Assembly (NCBI GenBank): GCA_020435005.1
Contig: JAGRAE010000009.1
Span: 1 to 36,055, forward strand
Length of the DNA stretch: 36,055 nucleotides
From: Bdellovibrionales bacterium
GTDB taxonomy: Bacteria > Bdellovibrionota > Bdellovibrionia > Bdellovibrionales > UBA1609
Direction of reading: 5' to 3'
Shown piece by piece: positions 15,301 through 22,230 of this stretch (positions within the stretch are counted from its first letter, which is position 1; the number at the start of each line of letters is the position of its first letter). The position numbers and the translations under genes were made by a program. The notes under the pieces are model-generated. The model was given only the letters and a program-made list of their open reading frames with translations. It searched no databases and was not told where the DNA came from.

Positions 15301-16329
15301 TTACAATTTAATTTCTAACTCAATAGAACCACCAACAGTGACTTTAATATGGTAGTGCTCACTTTTATGCTTATTGAGTTGAATAGTAGGGCTTGAATAA
15401 ATTTTGGTTTTATTTTTATAGGTAACTTCCCATTCATATATTAAATCAGAATCTTCGTCCTCAACAAATTCAGTTTGCACGGAAAGTTGCCATTTATTTT
15501 TACGATCTTGAATTTGAATAGAAGATTGACTTTGAGCGAGTTCTTTTAAGTTTATAAACTTTTGATTTTTTACAGGCCCTTCATAAAATCCCTCGTTGAG
15601 GGGGGTGTTGCGCCAATCACAATGGATATGAGTTTTATAAATCTGATAAAAGGCGGCGCCATGCTCAGTACAATATTCAGCGAGTTCCTTTATACTAACT
15701 TCATTTACGTGAAAGTCTATGGCGTCACCATACATATGTCTTGACCAAGTAGCTCCACCAATAGATTGATTGTAAGCAGGTCCACGAAAGGCACTATGTA
15801 TATGTACTGCACGGTTTAAGTCTTCGCGCATTTTTTGAATATAAAAAAGTGCATCAGGGGAAAATAGGGCGAGATCTCCCTTGTGTAGCTGCATTAACTC
15901 CTCAACTTGGAAATTTGTTGTTAGCTTCGTGTTTTTTGGTGTCGCTTTTAAATCTAAGTAATATTTTGGAATTAAATATTGATTGATATCAAAATGGGTT
16001 GGGAAATTTATAGACTGTTGTGGATCTTTATAGTTATATTCATTTTGCTTTTGATCATCATCAGCTTCAACGACACTCAAACAATTCTCATGGTTATCAT
16101 TTGGAGAAAAATAACAAACTTTTAGTGTTTCAGAAATTGAACCTAGGTCATTGCTATCTTCTGGTATATTGTCTTCTTTTCCTGGGTTTGGATTTTGGGG
16201 CTCTGTTGGTGGGGTCTCTGGAGATTTTTTTAGGGGTTGATTTGAGTGAAATTTAGGTTGAAAGCCTTTACCACAAGCCACCATCAATGAAGCGCAGAGT
16301 AGGAGTGGAAAATATGTTTTTACATTCAT
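15301..16329 (-). CDS. lipoprotein with M15-type (D-Ala-D-Ala carboxypeptidase-like) peptidase domain
   Basis: The protein has 342 aa. The lipobox MVACG gives lipidated C19. A Pro/Glu/Asn-rich linker (about 30-65) is followed by a peptidase domain around residues 135-245. The zinc motif SRHMYGDAID (H198, D205) and HIHCDW (H236) match the M15A pattern SxHxxGxAxD...HxH. The HSAFRGPAYNQSIGG segment is also typical. The expected activity is cleavage of cell-wall peptides, of its own wall or, in a predator, of prey wall. The C-terminal ~90 residues look like an added beta domain (YEWEVTYKNKTKIYSS). It converges with the TIGR02147 gene. The 155 bases upstream separate it from the divergent nitroreductase. 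Confidence 0.88.
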   Translation of the reverse strand: MNVKTYFPLLLCASLMVACGKGFQPKFHSNQPLKKSPETPPTEPQNPNPGKEDNIPEDSNDLGSISETLKVCYFSPNDNHENCLSVVEADDDQKQNEYNYKDPQQSINFPTHFDINQYLIPKYYLDLKATPKNTKLTTNFQVEELMQLHKGDLALFSPDALFYIQKMREDLNRAVHIHSAFRGPAYNQSIGGATWSRHMYGDAIDFHVNEVSIKELAEYCTEHGAAFYQIYKTHIHCDWRNTPLNEGFYEGPVKNQKFINLKELAQSQSSIQIQDRKNKWQLSVQTEFVEDEDSDLIYEWEVTYKNKTKIYSSPTIQLNKHKSEHYHIKVTVGGSIELEIKL

Positions 16330-16407
16330 ATTTTTTATTATATCTTGTCGACTCTCAACTTTGGTGAAACCATAATGAAAAGGAAATAAACTGACCCTTC
16401 GATCAGC

Positions 16408-16446
16408 GACTAAAGTGTTAATTTTTATTTGATTTAAACTTTAGTC
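16408..16446. promoter_or_regulatory. inverted repeat upstream of the nitroreductase gene, candidate operator
   Basis: GACTAAAGT (16408-16416) and ACTTTAGTC (16438-16446) are perfect 9-bp inverted arms separated by 21 bases. They end about 38 bases before the nitroreductase ATG, where a promoter would lie. A 9+9 perfect match is unlikely by chance at this position. No T-tract follows, so it is not a terminator. Confidence 0.5.
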
Positions 16447-16484
16447 TTAATACAAAGGTCGAAAATTGTTATAGGAGATAATAA

Positions 16485-17045
16485 ATGGAGCTGGTGGAGC
16501 TTATCAGATCGAGACGAACTATTCACAATTATAAAGCCGAGTCTATTGCGGAAAATGTAATTGAAGAATCAATAGAGATGGCTATTTGGGCTCCCAACCA
16601 TAAACATACACAGCCATGGCTTTTTTATAGATTGGGTCCAAACGCTAGAGAAGCATTGACAGAATTAGCAATTCGAGTGAATCAAAAAAATTTAGGGGAA
16701 GACTTTAATGAACAAAAGGCAGCTGCAATAGCTAAAAAATTTAATTCACCAGCAGAAATTTTTGTAGTTGGTATGAAAACAGAGTCCAATCCGCAAAGAG
16801 CTCATGAAGACTATGCAAGCTTATCTTGTGCCATACAAAATATTTCACTTTATTTATGGGAAAAGGGTATTGGTACTAAGTGGAGTACTGGAGATATAAC
16901 ACGTCATAAAGAAATTTATAAAATCATTGATGTAGCTCCAGATTCAATTGTATTGGAAGGGTTTTTATGGATGGGAATTGCAGAGTTTGTACCTAAAGCT
17001 CCACCTAAAACGACATTGGACAAAATTTATTTTCAAACAAAGTAG
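16485..17045 (+). CDS. nitroreductase-family FMN oxidoreductase (YdjA-like)
   Basis: The protein has 186 aa, the short YdjA/TdsD-like form of the nitroreductase family. Flavin-binding features: the N-terminal RSRRTIHNYK, the WAPNHKHTQPWLF segment, and GIGTKWSTGD (about 131-140). Such enzymes reduce nitro or quinone compounds with NAD(P)H; the physiological substrate is unknown. AGGAG stands 8 bases before the ATG. The carboxylesterase gene begins 6 bases after its stop, so both are in one transcript. A 9-bp inverted repeat upstream may be its operator. Confidence 0.9.
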   Translation: MELVELIRSRRTIHNYKAESIAENVIEESIEMAIWAPNHKHTQPWLFYRLGPNAREALTELAIRVNQKNLGEDFNEQKAAAIAKKFNSPAEIFVVGMKTESNPQRAHEDYASLSCAIQNISLYLWEKGIGTKWSTGDITRHKEIYKIIDVAPDSIVLEGFLWMGIAEFVPKAPPKTTLDKIYFQTK

Positions 17046-17051
17046 GTTAAA

Positions 17052-17750
17052 ATGGCACATTGGCAAAGTATAGCTGGAATAGATTGTATAACTAATATTG
17101 TGGATGACTCAGAAACCTGTGTAGTATTGTTTCATGGCTATGGTGCTGATGCCAATGACTTAGCTCCACTAGAAGGATTTTTAGATCGAGAGCAAAAGGC
17201 AAGTTGGATTTTCCCCCAAGGCCCAATGGAAGTTATAATTGGTCCTCATATGACCGGTCGAGCATGGTTTGATATAGATATTCAAGCTTTAGAACAAGCT
17301 ATGATGAGGGGAGAGTATAGGGATTTAACACAAGCTCAGCCTCCAGGGTTAGATGCTATGTCAGAGCAAGGAGAAGAGTTCCTAAGGCAATTACAAAAGA
17401 ACCATAGTAACGTGATTATAGGTGGTTTTAGTCAAGGGGCAATGTTGGCCACAGCAATCACTTTGAGAGCAGAGAAAAAGCCAGAAGCCTTAGTTGTCTT
17501 ATCGGGTGCCTTAGTCAATGAATCACAATGGAAAATATGGGCACAAATGGAAAATCTACAAGGAATACCTCTTTTCCAGAGCCATGGCGAGAATGATGCT
17601 TTATTAGATCCGAAGCAAGCTGTTCAACTTTTTCAACTTTTAAAAAAAGCAGGAATGAAGGGGAAAATGTATCAGTTTAAGGGGGGGCATGAAATTCCAC
17701 CCACTATTCTTACCCAACTCAATGAGTTTTTAAAAAATATTATTTTATAA
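17052..17750 (+). CDS. phospholipase/carboxylesterase-family alpha/beta hydrolase
   Basis: The protein has 232 aa. VVLFHGYGADANDLAP forms the oxyanion region. GGFSQGAMLA contains the nucleophile serine, SHGENDALLD the acid, and GGHEIPP the histidine, giving a complete catalytic triad of the Abhydrolase_2 (EstA/YpfH-like) family. There is no signal peptide, so it is cytoplasmic. Substrate is unknown; members hydrolyse short acyl esters or deacylate lipids or proteins. It is probably co-transcribed with the nitroreductase 6 bases upstream. An AGGAG at 17769-17774 downstream has no gene after it. Confidence 0.9.
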   Translation: MAHWQSIAGIDCITNIVDDSETCVVLFHGYGADANDLAPLEGFLDREQKASWIFPQGPMEVIIGPHMTGRAWFDIDIQALEQAMMRGEYRDLTQAQPPGLDAMSEQGEEFLRQLQKNHSNVIIGGFSQGAMLATAITLRAEKKPEALVVLSGALVNESQWKIWAQMENLQGIPLFQSHGENDALLDPKQAVQLFQLLKKAGMKGKMYQFKGGHEIPPTILTQLNEFLKNIIL

Positions 17751-17913
17751 TTTATCAACAAGAAAATAGAGGAGAAGATACTATTAACCTGAAAAGTTTA
17801 TATCTGGCAATTTAACGTTTCATTTGGTATAGACTGTGCAGCATTCCTTAATTGTAATATTATTTTGTTTTTAAGGTGTATTTTATTCTAGAAAGTGCCA
17901 AATAAAGGCCGTT

Positions 17914-18864
17914 ATGTCATTTTTTATACATTTTTTTTTGCTACTATATCCATTTTATTTGTTTGCTAATCCGTGTAGTTACCAATTAGAAGCTAGTGAT
18001 ACTCTGTATTTCGAGGGGATAGATCTGCGTAATATTTCACAAGAGCAAGAAAGATTAATTACACAACTAGGTTTTGGCTCAAACTTGTTTTCAGCAGCAG
18101 ATTTAAAACATCCGTTATTGCGCAATATAGATCATACGAATATGAATTTATCATTAGTCAAAGTCGATGCAATGACTCAAGCAAATGATATTTTAATTAA
18201 TTTGTGGCCAGATCAAGGAAAGTCATCTCCTGTAGTCTACTCTGGCGATCAGTTTTATAGTGAAGTTTTATCTAAAAATTTATTATCTGAACTGCAAGCT
18301 AAAAATAGAATTGGCAACTTCCTATTCTCCACAAATTTTTCAGAACATGTTCAATATATACCAAGACAGTTTCATGATAAAATTAACAAAAATTATTTTA
18401 ATCTACCGGCGGATGTATTTGTAAGTGCCGCAATAAAAGTTTTAGCTGAGGATTACAATATAAGCGATGAAAATAAAAATTATTTATTAAATGTTATAGC
18501 TAATATGCTCGATCCACTGAGAGTTGAAGAAAGTAAATCTCTTGATAAAAATTTGTGGTTAAATCAAATTATTCTACGATGGAAAGATTGCGGTGTCGGT
18601 CGAGACTTTAAAGATTTTCATAAAGATGGCGGTTCAATGACAAGTACAACCACCTTAATCGGTCAAGGTACTGAAATTTTGAAACCAATTGACGGGGGAG
18701 TTGAAATTTCAATAGTTCCTACAGGAGATGTTTCTTATTTTTTAGGTACAAATAATGAAAGTAAATATTTGTATGATTCCAGTGTTCACCGAGCGAGTTC
18801 CTGCCAGTCAGGCCCCCGTTTAGTTATCCTCTTATTTTTCCACTTGGATCAGGTTTCTAAATAG
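17914..18864 (+). CDS. exported protein of unknown function
   Basis: The protein has 316 aa. A signal peptide covers residues 1-18 (MSFFIHFFLLLYPFYLFA, cleavage near FANP). I recognise no family in the mature part. It has two early and late Cys (C21; C229 in KDCGVG) and is otherwise mixed alpha/beta. The last ~28 residues (from SSVHRASSCQ) differ in character from the rest and follow a point where a frame change near the CCCCC run at 18812-18816 would give a different C-terminus, so a frameshift there cannot be excluded. The ribosome site is weak (AAGG). It converges with the ferredoxin gene. Confidence 0.6.
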   Translation: MSFFIHFFLLLYPFYLFANPCSYQLEASDTLYFEGIDLRNISQEQERLITQLGFGSNLFSAADLKHPLLRNIDHTNMNLSLVKVDAMTQANDILINLWPDQGKSSPVVYSGDQFYSEVLSKNLLSELQAKNRIGNFLFSTNFSEHVQYIPRQFHDKINKNYFNLPADVFVSAAIKVLAEDYNISDENKNYLLNVIANMLDPLRVEESKSLDKNLWLNQIILRWKDCGVGRDFKDFHKDGGSMTSTTTLIGQGTEILKPIDGGVEISIVPTGDVSYFLGTNNESKYLYDSSVHRASSCQSGPRLVILLFFHLDQVSK

Positions 18865-18906
18865 TAGAAAGCAGTATAAATTAATAACTAAAACAGAAAA
18901 ATAAGC

Positions 18907-19233
18907 TTAAACATCGTCGTAATTGACTTCAACTTCTTTTGAAGCGGGATAGGATTGGCAAGTGAGACATTCACCAGCTTGGACATTGCTTTCAGATAAA
19001 ATATATAAGTCATCCATATAAACTCGCCCTTTGGTGACTTTTGCTAAACAAGCCATGCAGGAACCTGACTGACAAGAGTAAGGAACATCTACGCCTTTTT
19101 CTAGAAACATATCAAGGATTGAGCTTTTTCCATCATAATCAACCTCAAAAGTATCATTGCCAATAGTAGCGCTTAGTTTTTCACAAGTTTGTTCTTCTAA
19201 ATTTTTGTCTCCAACCCAAACTTTCTCACTCAT
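18907..19233 (-). CDS. [2Fe-2S] ferredoxin (plant/FdxB-like)
   Basis: The protein has 108 aa. Cluster ligands are C54, C59 and C62 in CQSGSCMAC and C92 in LTCQSYP, the CX4CX2C...C pattern of plant-type ferredoxins. It acts as a one-electron carrier; its partner is not evident. The start lies inside dapF: the two overlap by 8 bases, so translation is likely coupled and the pair is one transcript. An N-terminal stretch of about 20 residues precedes the normal beta-grasp start. Confidence 0.9.
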   Translation of the reverse strand: MSEKVWVGDKNLEEQTCEKLSATIGNDTFEVDYDGKSSILDMFLEKGVDVPYSCQSGSCMACLAKVTKGRVYMDDLYILSESNVQAGECLTCQSYPASKEVEVNYDDV

Positions 19234-20062
19234 CTTCTTTCGCTCCCTTTAATTCTTCTAGTTGAATTTCACCTAAATAATTAACAGCTCCACCCAAATA
19301 TGGAAAGTTTTCTTTGAATTCGACATACAATTCTCCTCCAGGCACTGAGACCTGAACGCGTGAGATATTTTTATTTTCATTTATGTGTGCATATGCCGCT
19401 GCAACTGCACCTGTACCACAAGCTTCGGTAAAATCCTCAACACCACGCTCAAAGGTCACAGATTCAATATGTTCTTTGTTGATGGGCACGCGAAATGTAA
19501 TATTAGCACCCTTTGGCTTAAAATATTTGGGTTTTCTTAATTGCTCAGCAAGTGGTCGGTGCTCTTCAAGATTTTCAAAACTATTTACTTTAATAACACA
19601 ATGTGGAACGCCTGAATCAACAAAATCATATTTAGTGAAAACTCGATCATCATTAATGACTTGGGCCATATTAATATCTTTTAATTGAGGCATCCGTACT
19701 CTTACTTCTTTTTTACTAATGACTTCACCAATGATCGTTCCCGCTAAAGTTTCAAATTCACAATGGTTCTTGACTATATCTTCATCATGAGCAAAGAGTG
19801 TTGCGCATCTTGCTGCGTTGCCACACATTTCGGCCTCACTGCCATCATTATTATAAAAAAGCCAGTTAAAATCATATTTTTGTGAAGGAGTAATAAAAAC
19901 GGCACCATCTGTTTCTGTTAGTGGATGTTGACACAGTAACTGGGCAATCATACTAAAATTTTTTTTTGGAAAACAAGAAAGTAACTCTTCTTTATTTTTT
20001 TCATCCATTAAATTGGCAAAAACAAAAGTGTTTCCTGTTCCAGACATAATTTTTAATGTCAT
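19226..20062 (-). CDS. dapF: diaminopimelate epimerase
   Basis: DapF converts LL- to meso-diaminopimelate for lysine and peptidoglycan synthesis. The 278-aa length is standard. The two active-site cysteines are C80 in EMCGNAARC and C215 in EACGTGAV, each in the family motif. SGTGNTFVFANL at the N-terminus corresponds to the usual (H)GxGNDF segment. AGGAAAG lies before the ATG at 20062. It overlaps the ferredoxin gene by 8 bases. No other lysine gene is in the window. Confidence 0.97.
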   Translation of the reverse strand: MTLKIMSGTGNTFVFANLMDEKNKEELLSCFPKKNFSMIAQLLCQHPLTETDGAVFITPSQKYDFNWLFYNNDGSEAEMCGNAARCATLFAHDEDIVKNHCEFETLAGTIIGEVISKKEVRVRMPQLKDINMAQVINDDRVFTKYDFVDSGVPHCVIKVNSFENLEEHRPLAEQLRKPKYFKPKGANITFRVPINKEHIESVTFERGVEDFTEACGTGAVAAAYAHINENKNISRVQVSVPGGELYVEFKENFPYLGGAVNYLGEIQLEELKGAKEDE

Positions 20063-20211
20063 AAATCTTTCCTAACGCACCGCTATCGTGCCTTTATTAT
20101 ATGCAAGTGTAAAGCTTTTGTAGATAATTTTTTCTAAACTCGTTAAGATTTAAACCAATTGATGGGGAAACTTTGACTCTATGGGGCGGAGTCTTTGTGG
20201 AGGGGGACTAT

Positions 20212-20667
20212 ATGCCGTTTAGTCGTTTGTTATTTTGCATTTTAATTTCTTATTTTACACTTACTCATGATGTTTTGGCCAATGAGTGTTCACATGAAGA
20301 AAACAATTTTAAATGCGTTAATTTTATAGAAAATTATGATGGTGACACCATCACTGTAAATATACCAAGAGTGCACCATTTTTTTGGTAAAAAGGTTCCA
20401 ATCCGCGTATTTGGCATAGATACCCCTGAAAAAAAATCAAAAGATCCCTGTGAAAAAAGCAAAGCACAAGAAGCTGCAAAACTAACTTATGAATTATTGT
20501 CTCTAGCACAAAATATTGAACTTAGAAATGCCGAAAGAGGTAAGTATTTTCGAATAGTTGCCGATGTATATTTTGATGGTAACAGTCTAGCTGAAGAGCT
20601 AATGGATAGGGGATTAGCAGTGCCTTATTTTGGAGAAGAAAAACCAATTGTAAATTGGTGCAGATAA
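20212..20667 (+). CDS. secreted thermonuclease (SNase-like) family nuclease
   Basis: About 151 aa from the ATG at 20212, which is 5 bases after GGAGGGGG. An upstream in-frame start at 20173 would bury the signal peptide. The signal peptide is residues 1-24 (core LLFCILISYF, cleavage near VLA). The SNase core contains YDGDTITV, IRVFGIDTPE with the Arg, Asp, Thr and Glu of the active site, and KYFRIVADVYFDG with the second catalytic Arg. The enzyme degrades DNA or RNA outside the cytoplasm with calcium. Four cysteines could form disulfides. Its 5' leader is G-rich and shares a 17-base stretch with that of the next gene. Confidence 0.9.
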   Translation: MPFSRLLFCILISYFTLTHDVLANECSHEENNFKCVNFIENYDGDTITVNIPRVHHFFGKKVPIRVFGIDTPEKKSKDPCEKSKAQEAAKLTYELLSLAQNIELRNAERGKYFRIVADVYFDGNSLAEELMDRGLAVPYFGEEKPIVNWCR

Positions 20668-20746
20668 ATTTACCTAAACTTGTAATATCTATATATTGTC
20701 AAATAGACACAAACTAGCTGAGACTCTCTTTGTGTAGGGGGAGGTT

Positions 20747-22003
20747 TTGAGTTTTATGAGTAAGTTACTAAGTATCATCTTAGTGTCGACTCTTTTTGTC
20801 CATTGTTCTGTTAATGATGATATGGACGATATGAAAGAAACGACAAATAAGATGGAAAAGACAACTAAAAAAGTAAGTAGCTCAACTGAGCAGCTTAAAA
20901 ACAGAACTGAAGACCTTTACAAGGGAGCTCGGGAAGTTATTTCTATTCTAAATCAGAATATTAACTTTGATGACGTTATAGAAATAGAAAATAGTAATAT
21001 TAGTGACAAATTACTAACGGCAAGTATCTTTTTTGCCAGTATGGAATTTCAACATTGGCAGGGTGATTACGAAGATAGTCTTGAAGTCCGCCAAGAGTTA
21101 ATGCGTAAAGCAATTCAATACTTTTTTTGGAAAATTGACGGACTTATAGATGATAGTATGCCAGTGGATACACCCAAATATACAAAAGTTATACCTTGGT
21201 TAGGGGAAAATTATAAAAATTGGCTTAATTTGAGTGTATTTGCCGTCGCAATGAGTAAAATTCATGAGCAACAAATTCAAGTTGCCTTCAAAAAGTCAGT
21301 ACCTGTTTACTCTATTTATAGCATTATAAAAGAAGCATTGGATTCAAAGGAAAAGCTTTTAAAAGGCGAAGTCCTTCCAGCATATATTGAAGAAGTTTTA
21401 AAAAATGAGCAAGTAGCTATATATCTATTGCAACTTCGCCACAATTTTTATCCTTTAATTTTAGCTAGTAAAATAAGTGATATTGAAGATGGATTCTGGA
21501 ATAGCTTAATGAAAACCTATTTTAGATGGGAAGTTAATCCAGGGCAATTTAACAAAGCTCAGTATGCTCATTTTGAAGAACTATTAGAGCGCGGTTTTGA
21601 AACTCGCAATTTTTTAAAAGAACAAAAAGTAGAAGTTGCATATAATTCAGTTGTAAAAGATATTTTTAAAAATCTGATGTGGGTTGTGCATGATTTGAAC
21701 CCTTATCAATCTATTATTACTAAAATGGGAATGAGGCCACATTTTGATGAAGTTGAGAAGTTTCAAGTTCAATATGATTATAAAATTGAAGTTAAGACCG
21801 AACCAGAAAAACTGATTGTACTTTTAAATGAGTACACAGGCTCAACTTTGTTTGTTTTTTACCCCGAAGGGGCAAAAAAGGCTGAAGCAGAAGAAGAAGC
21901 TCGCATTGAAAGAGTAAAACAAGAAAGAAAAAGAAAAAAATCTCTTCACAATCAACAACGCTTGAGAGAATGGCTGAGTAAGTGGCCAGAAGAAAACTAT
22001 TAA
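20747..22003 (+). CDS. probable lipoprotein with N-terminal coiled coil, unknown function
   Basis: The protein has 418 aa from a TTG at 20747, or 415 from an ATG at 20756. AGGGG/GGAGG upstream does not settle the choice. The N-terminus SKLLSIILVSTLFVHC resembles a lipoprotein signal, but His at -1 makes the lipobox atypical. Residues about 24-60 are a polar heptad-like coiled coil (KETTNKMEKTTKKVSSSTEQL). The middle is helical, and the C-terminus is strongly charged (AEEEARIERVKQERKRKK). I recognise no family. The stop-codon region is duplicated (21995-22024), and a 194-bp element follows. Confidence 0.65.
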   Translation: MSFMSKLLSIILVSTLFVHCSVNDDMDDMKETTNKMEKTTKKVSSSTEQLKNRTEDLYKGAREVISILNQNINFDDVIEIENSNISDKLLTASIFFASMEFQHWQGDYEDSLEVRQELMRKAIQYFFWKIDGLIDDSMPVDTPKYTKVIPWLGENYKNWLNLSVFAVAMSKIHEQQIQVAFKKSVPVYSIYSIIKEALDSKEKLLKGEVLPAYIEEVLKNEQVAIYLLQLRHNFYPLILASKISDIEDGFWNSLMKTYFRWEVNPGQFNKAQYAHFEELLERGFETRNFLKEQKVEVAYNSVVKDIFKNLMWVVHDLNPYQSIITKMGMRPHFDEVEKFQVQYDYKIEVKTEPEKLIVLLNEYTGSTLFVFYPEGAKKAEAEEEARIERVKQERKRKKSLHNQQRLREWLSKWPEENY

Positions 22004-22024
22004 AACTGAACTATTAAAAAACTG
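21995..22024. repeat. short tandem duplication of a stop-codon region
   Basis: AACTATTAAAACTG (21995-22008) contains the last two codons and stop of the upstream gene. It is followed at once by AACTATTAAAAACTG (22009-22024), with extra A residues. This looks like slippage or a footprint of the adjacent 194-bp element, whose left end begins at 22028. Confidence 0.6.
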
Positions 22025-22027
22025 CTA

Positions 22028-22221
22028 ACTGCTCCCGTTAATTGCTGATATATCTTGCTATCGCGCTCTCTAAATACCTTTTTTAAATTTGTAATTTGAT
22101 GATTCGAGCGTTACTTCTCAAAACAATGTTTTGAGAAGTCCACAACGAGCTAAAAATCTACTTTATATGACAGGTTTTAACGAGGCGTGAGAAGTCCCAA
22201 TCCTTAATTAATGAGAGCAGT
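22028..22221. repeat. MITE-like 194-bp element, full-length copy B
   Basis: Terminal inverted repeats ACTGCTCCCGTTAATT (left) and AATTAATGAGAGCAGT (right) match at 14 of 16 positions. A central perfect hairpin lies at 22113-22139: ACTTCTCAAAAC, loop AAT, GTTTTGAGAAGT. It has the same length as copy A (285-478) and aligns without gaps at about 74%. TA lies directly outside the left end and one base outside the right end, a possible TA target duplication. There is no coding capacity. It fills the gap between two convergent genes. Confidence 0.8.
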
Positions 22222-22230
22222 TTATAATAA

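Noticed and set aside
17769-17800. Small gene after the AGGAG at 17769-17774
   Set aside because: No start codon at proper spacing opens a frame of useful length before the next gene.
19383-19688. 101-aa plus-strand reading frame inside dapF, and similar ones inside lexA, acuI-like and rcc1 genes
   Set aside because: They are antisense to genes with clear catalytic residues and have no ribosome sites or recognisable motifs.
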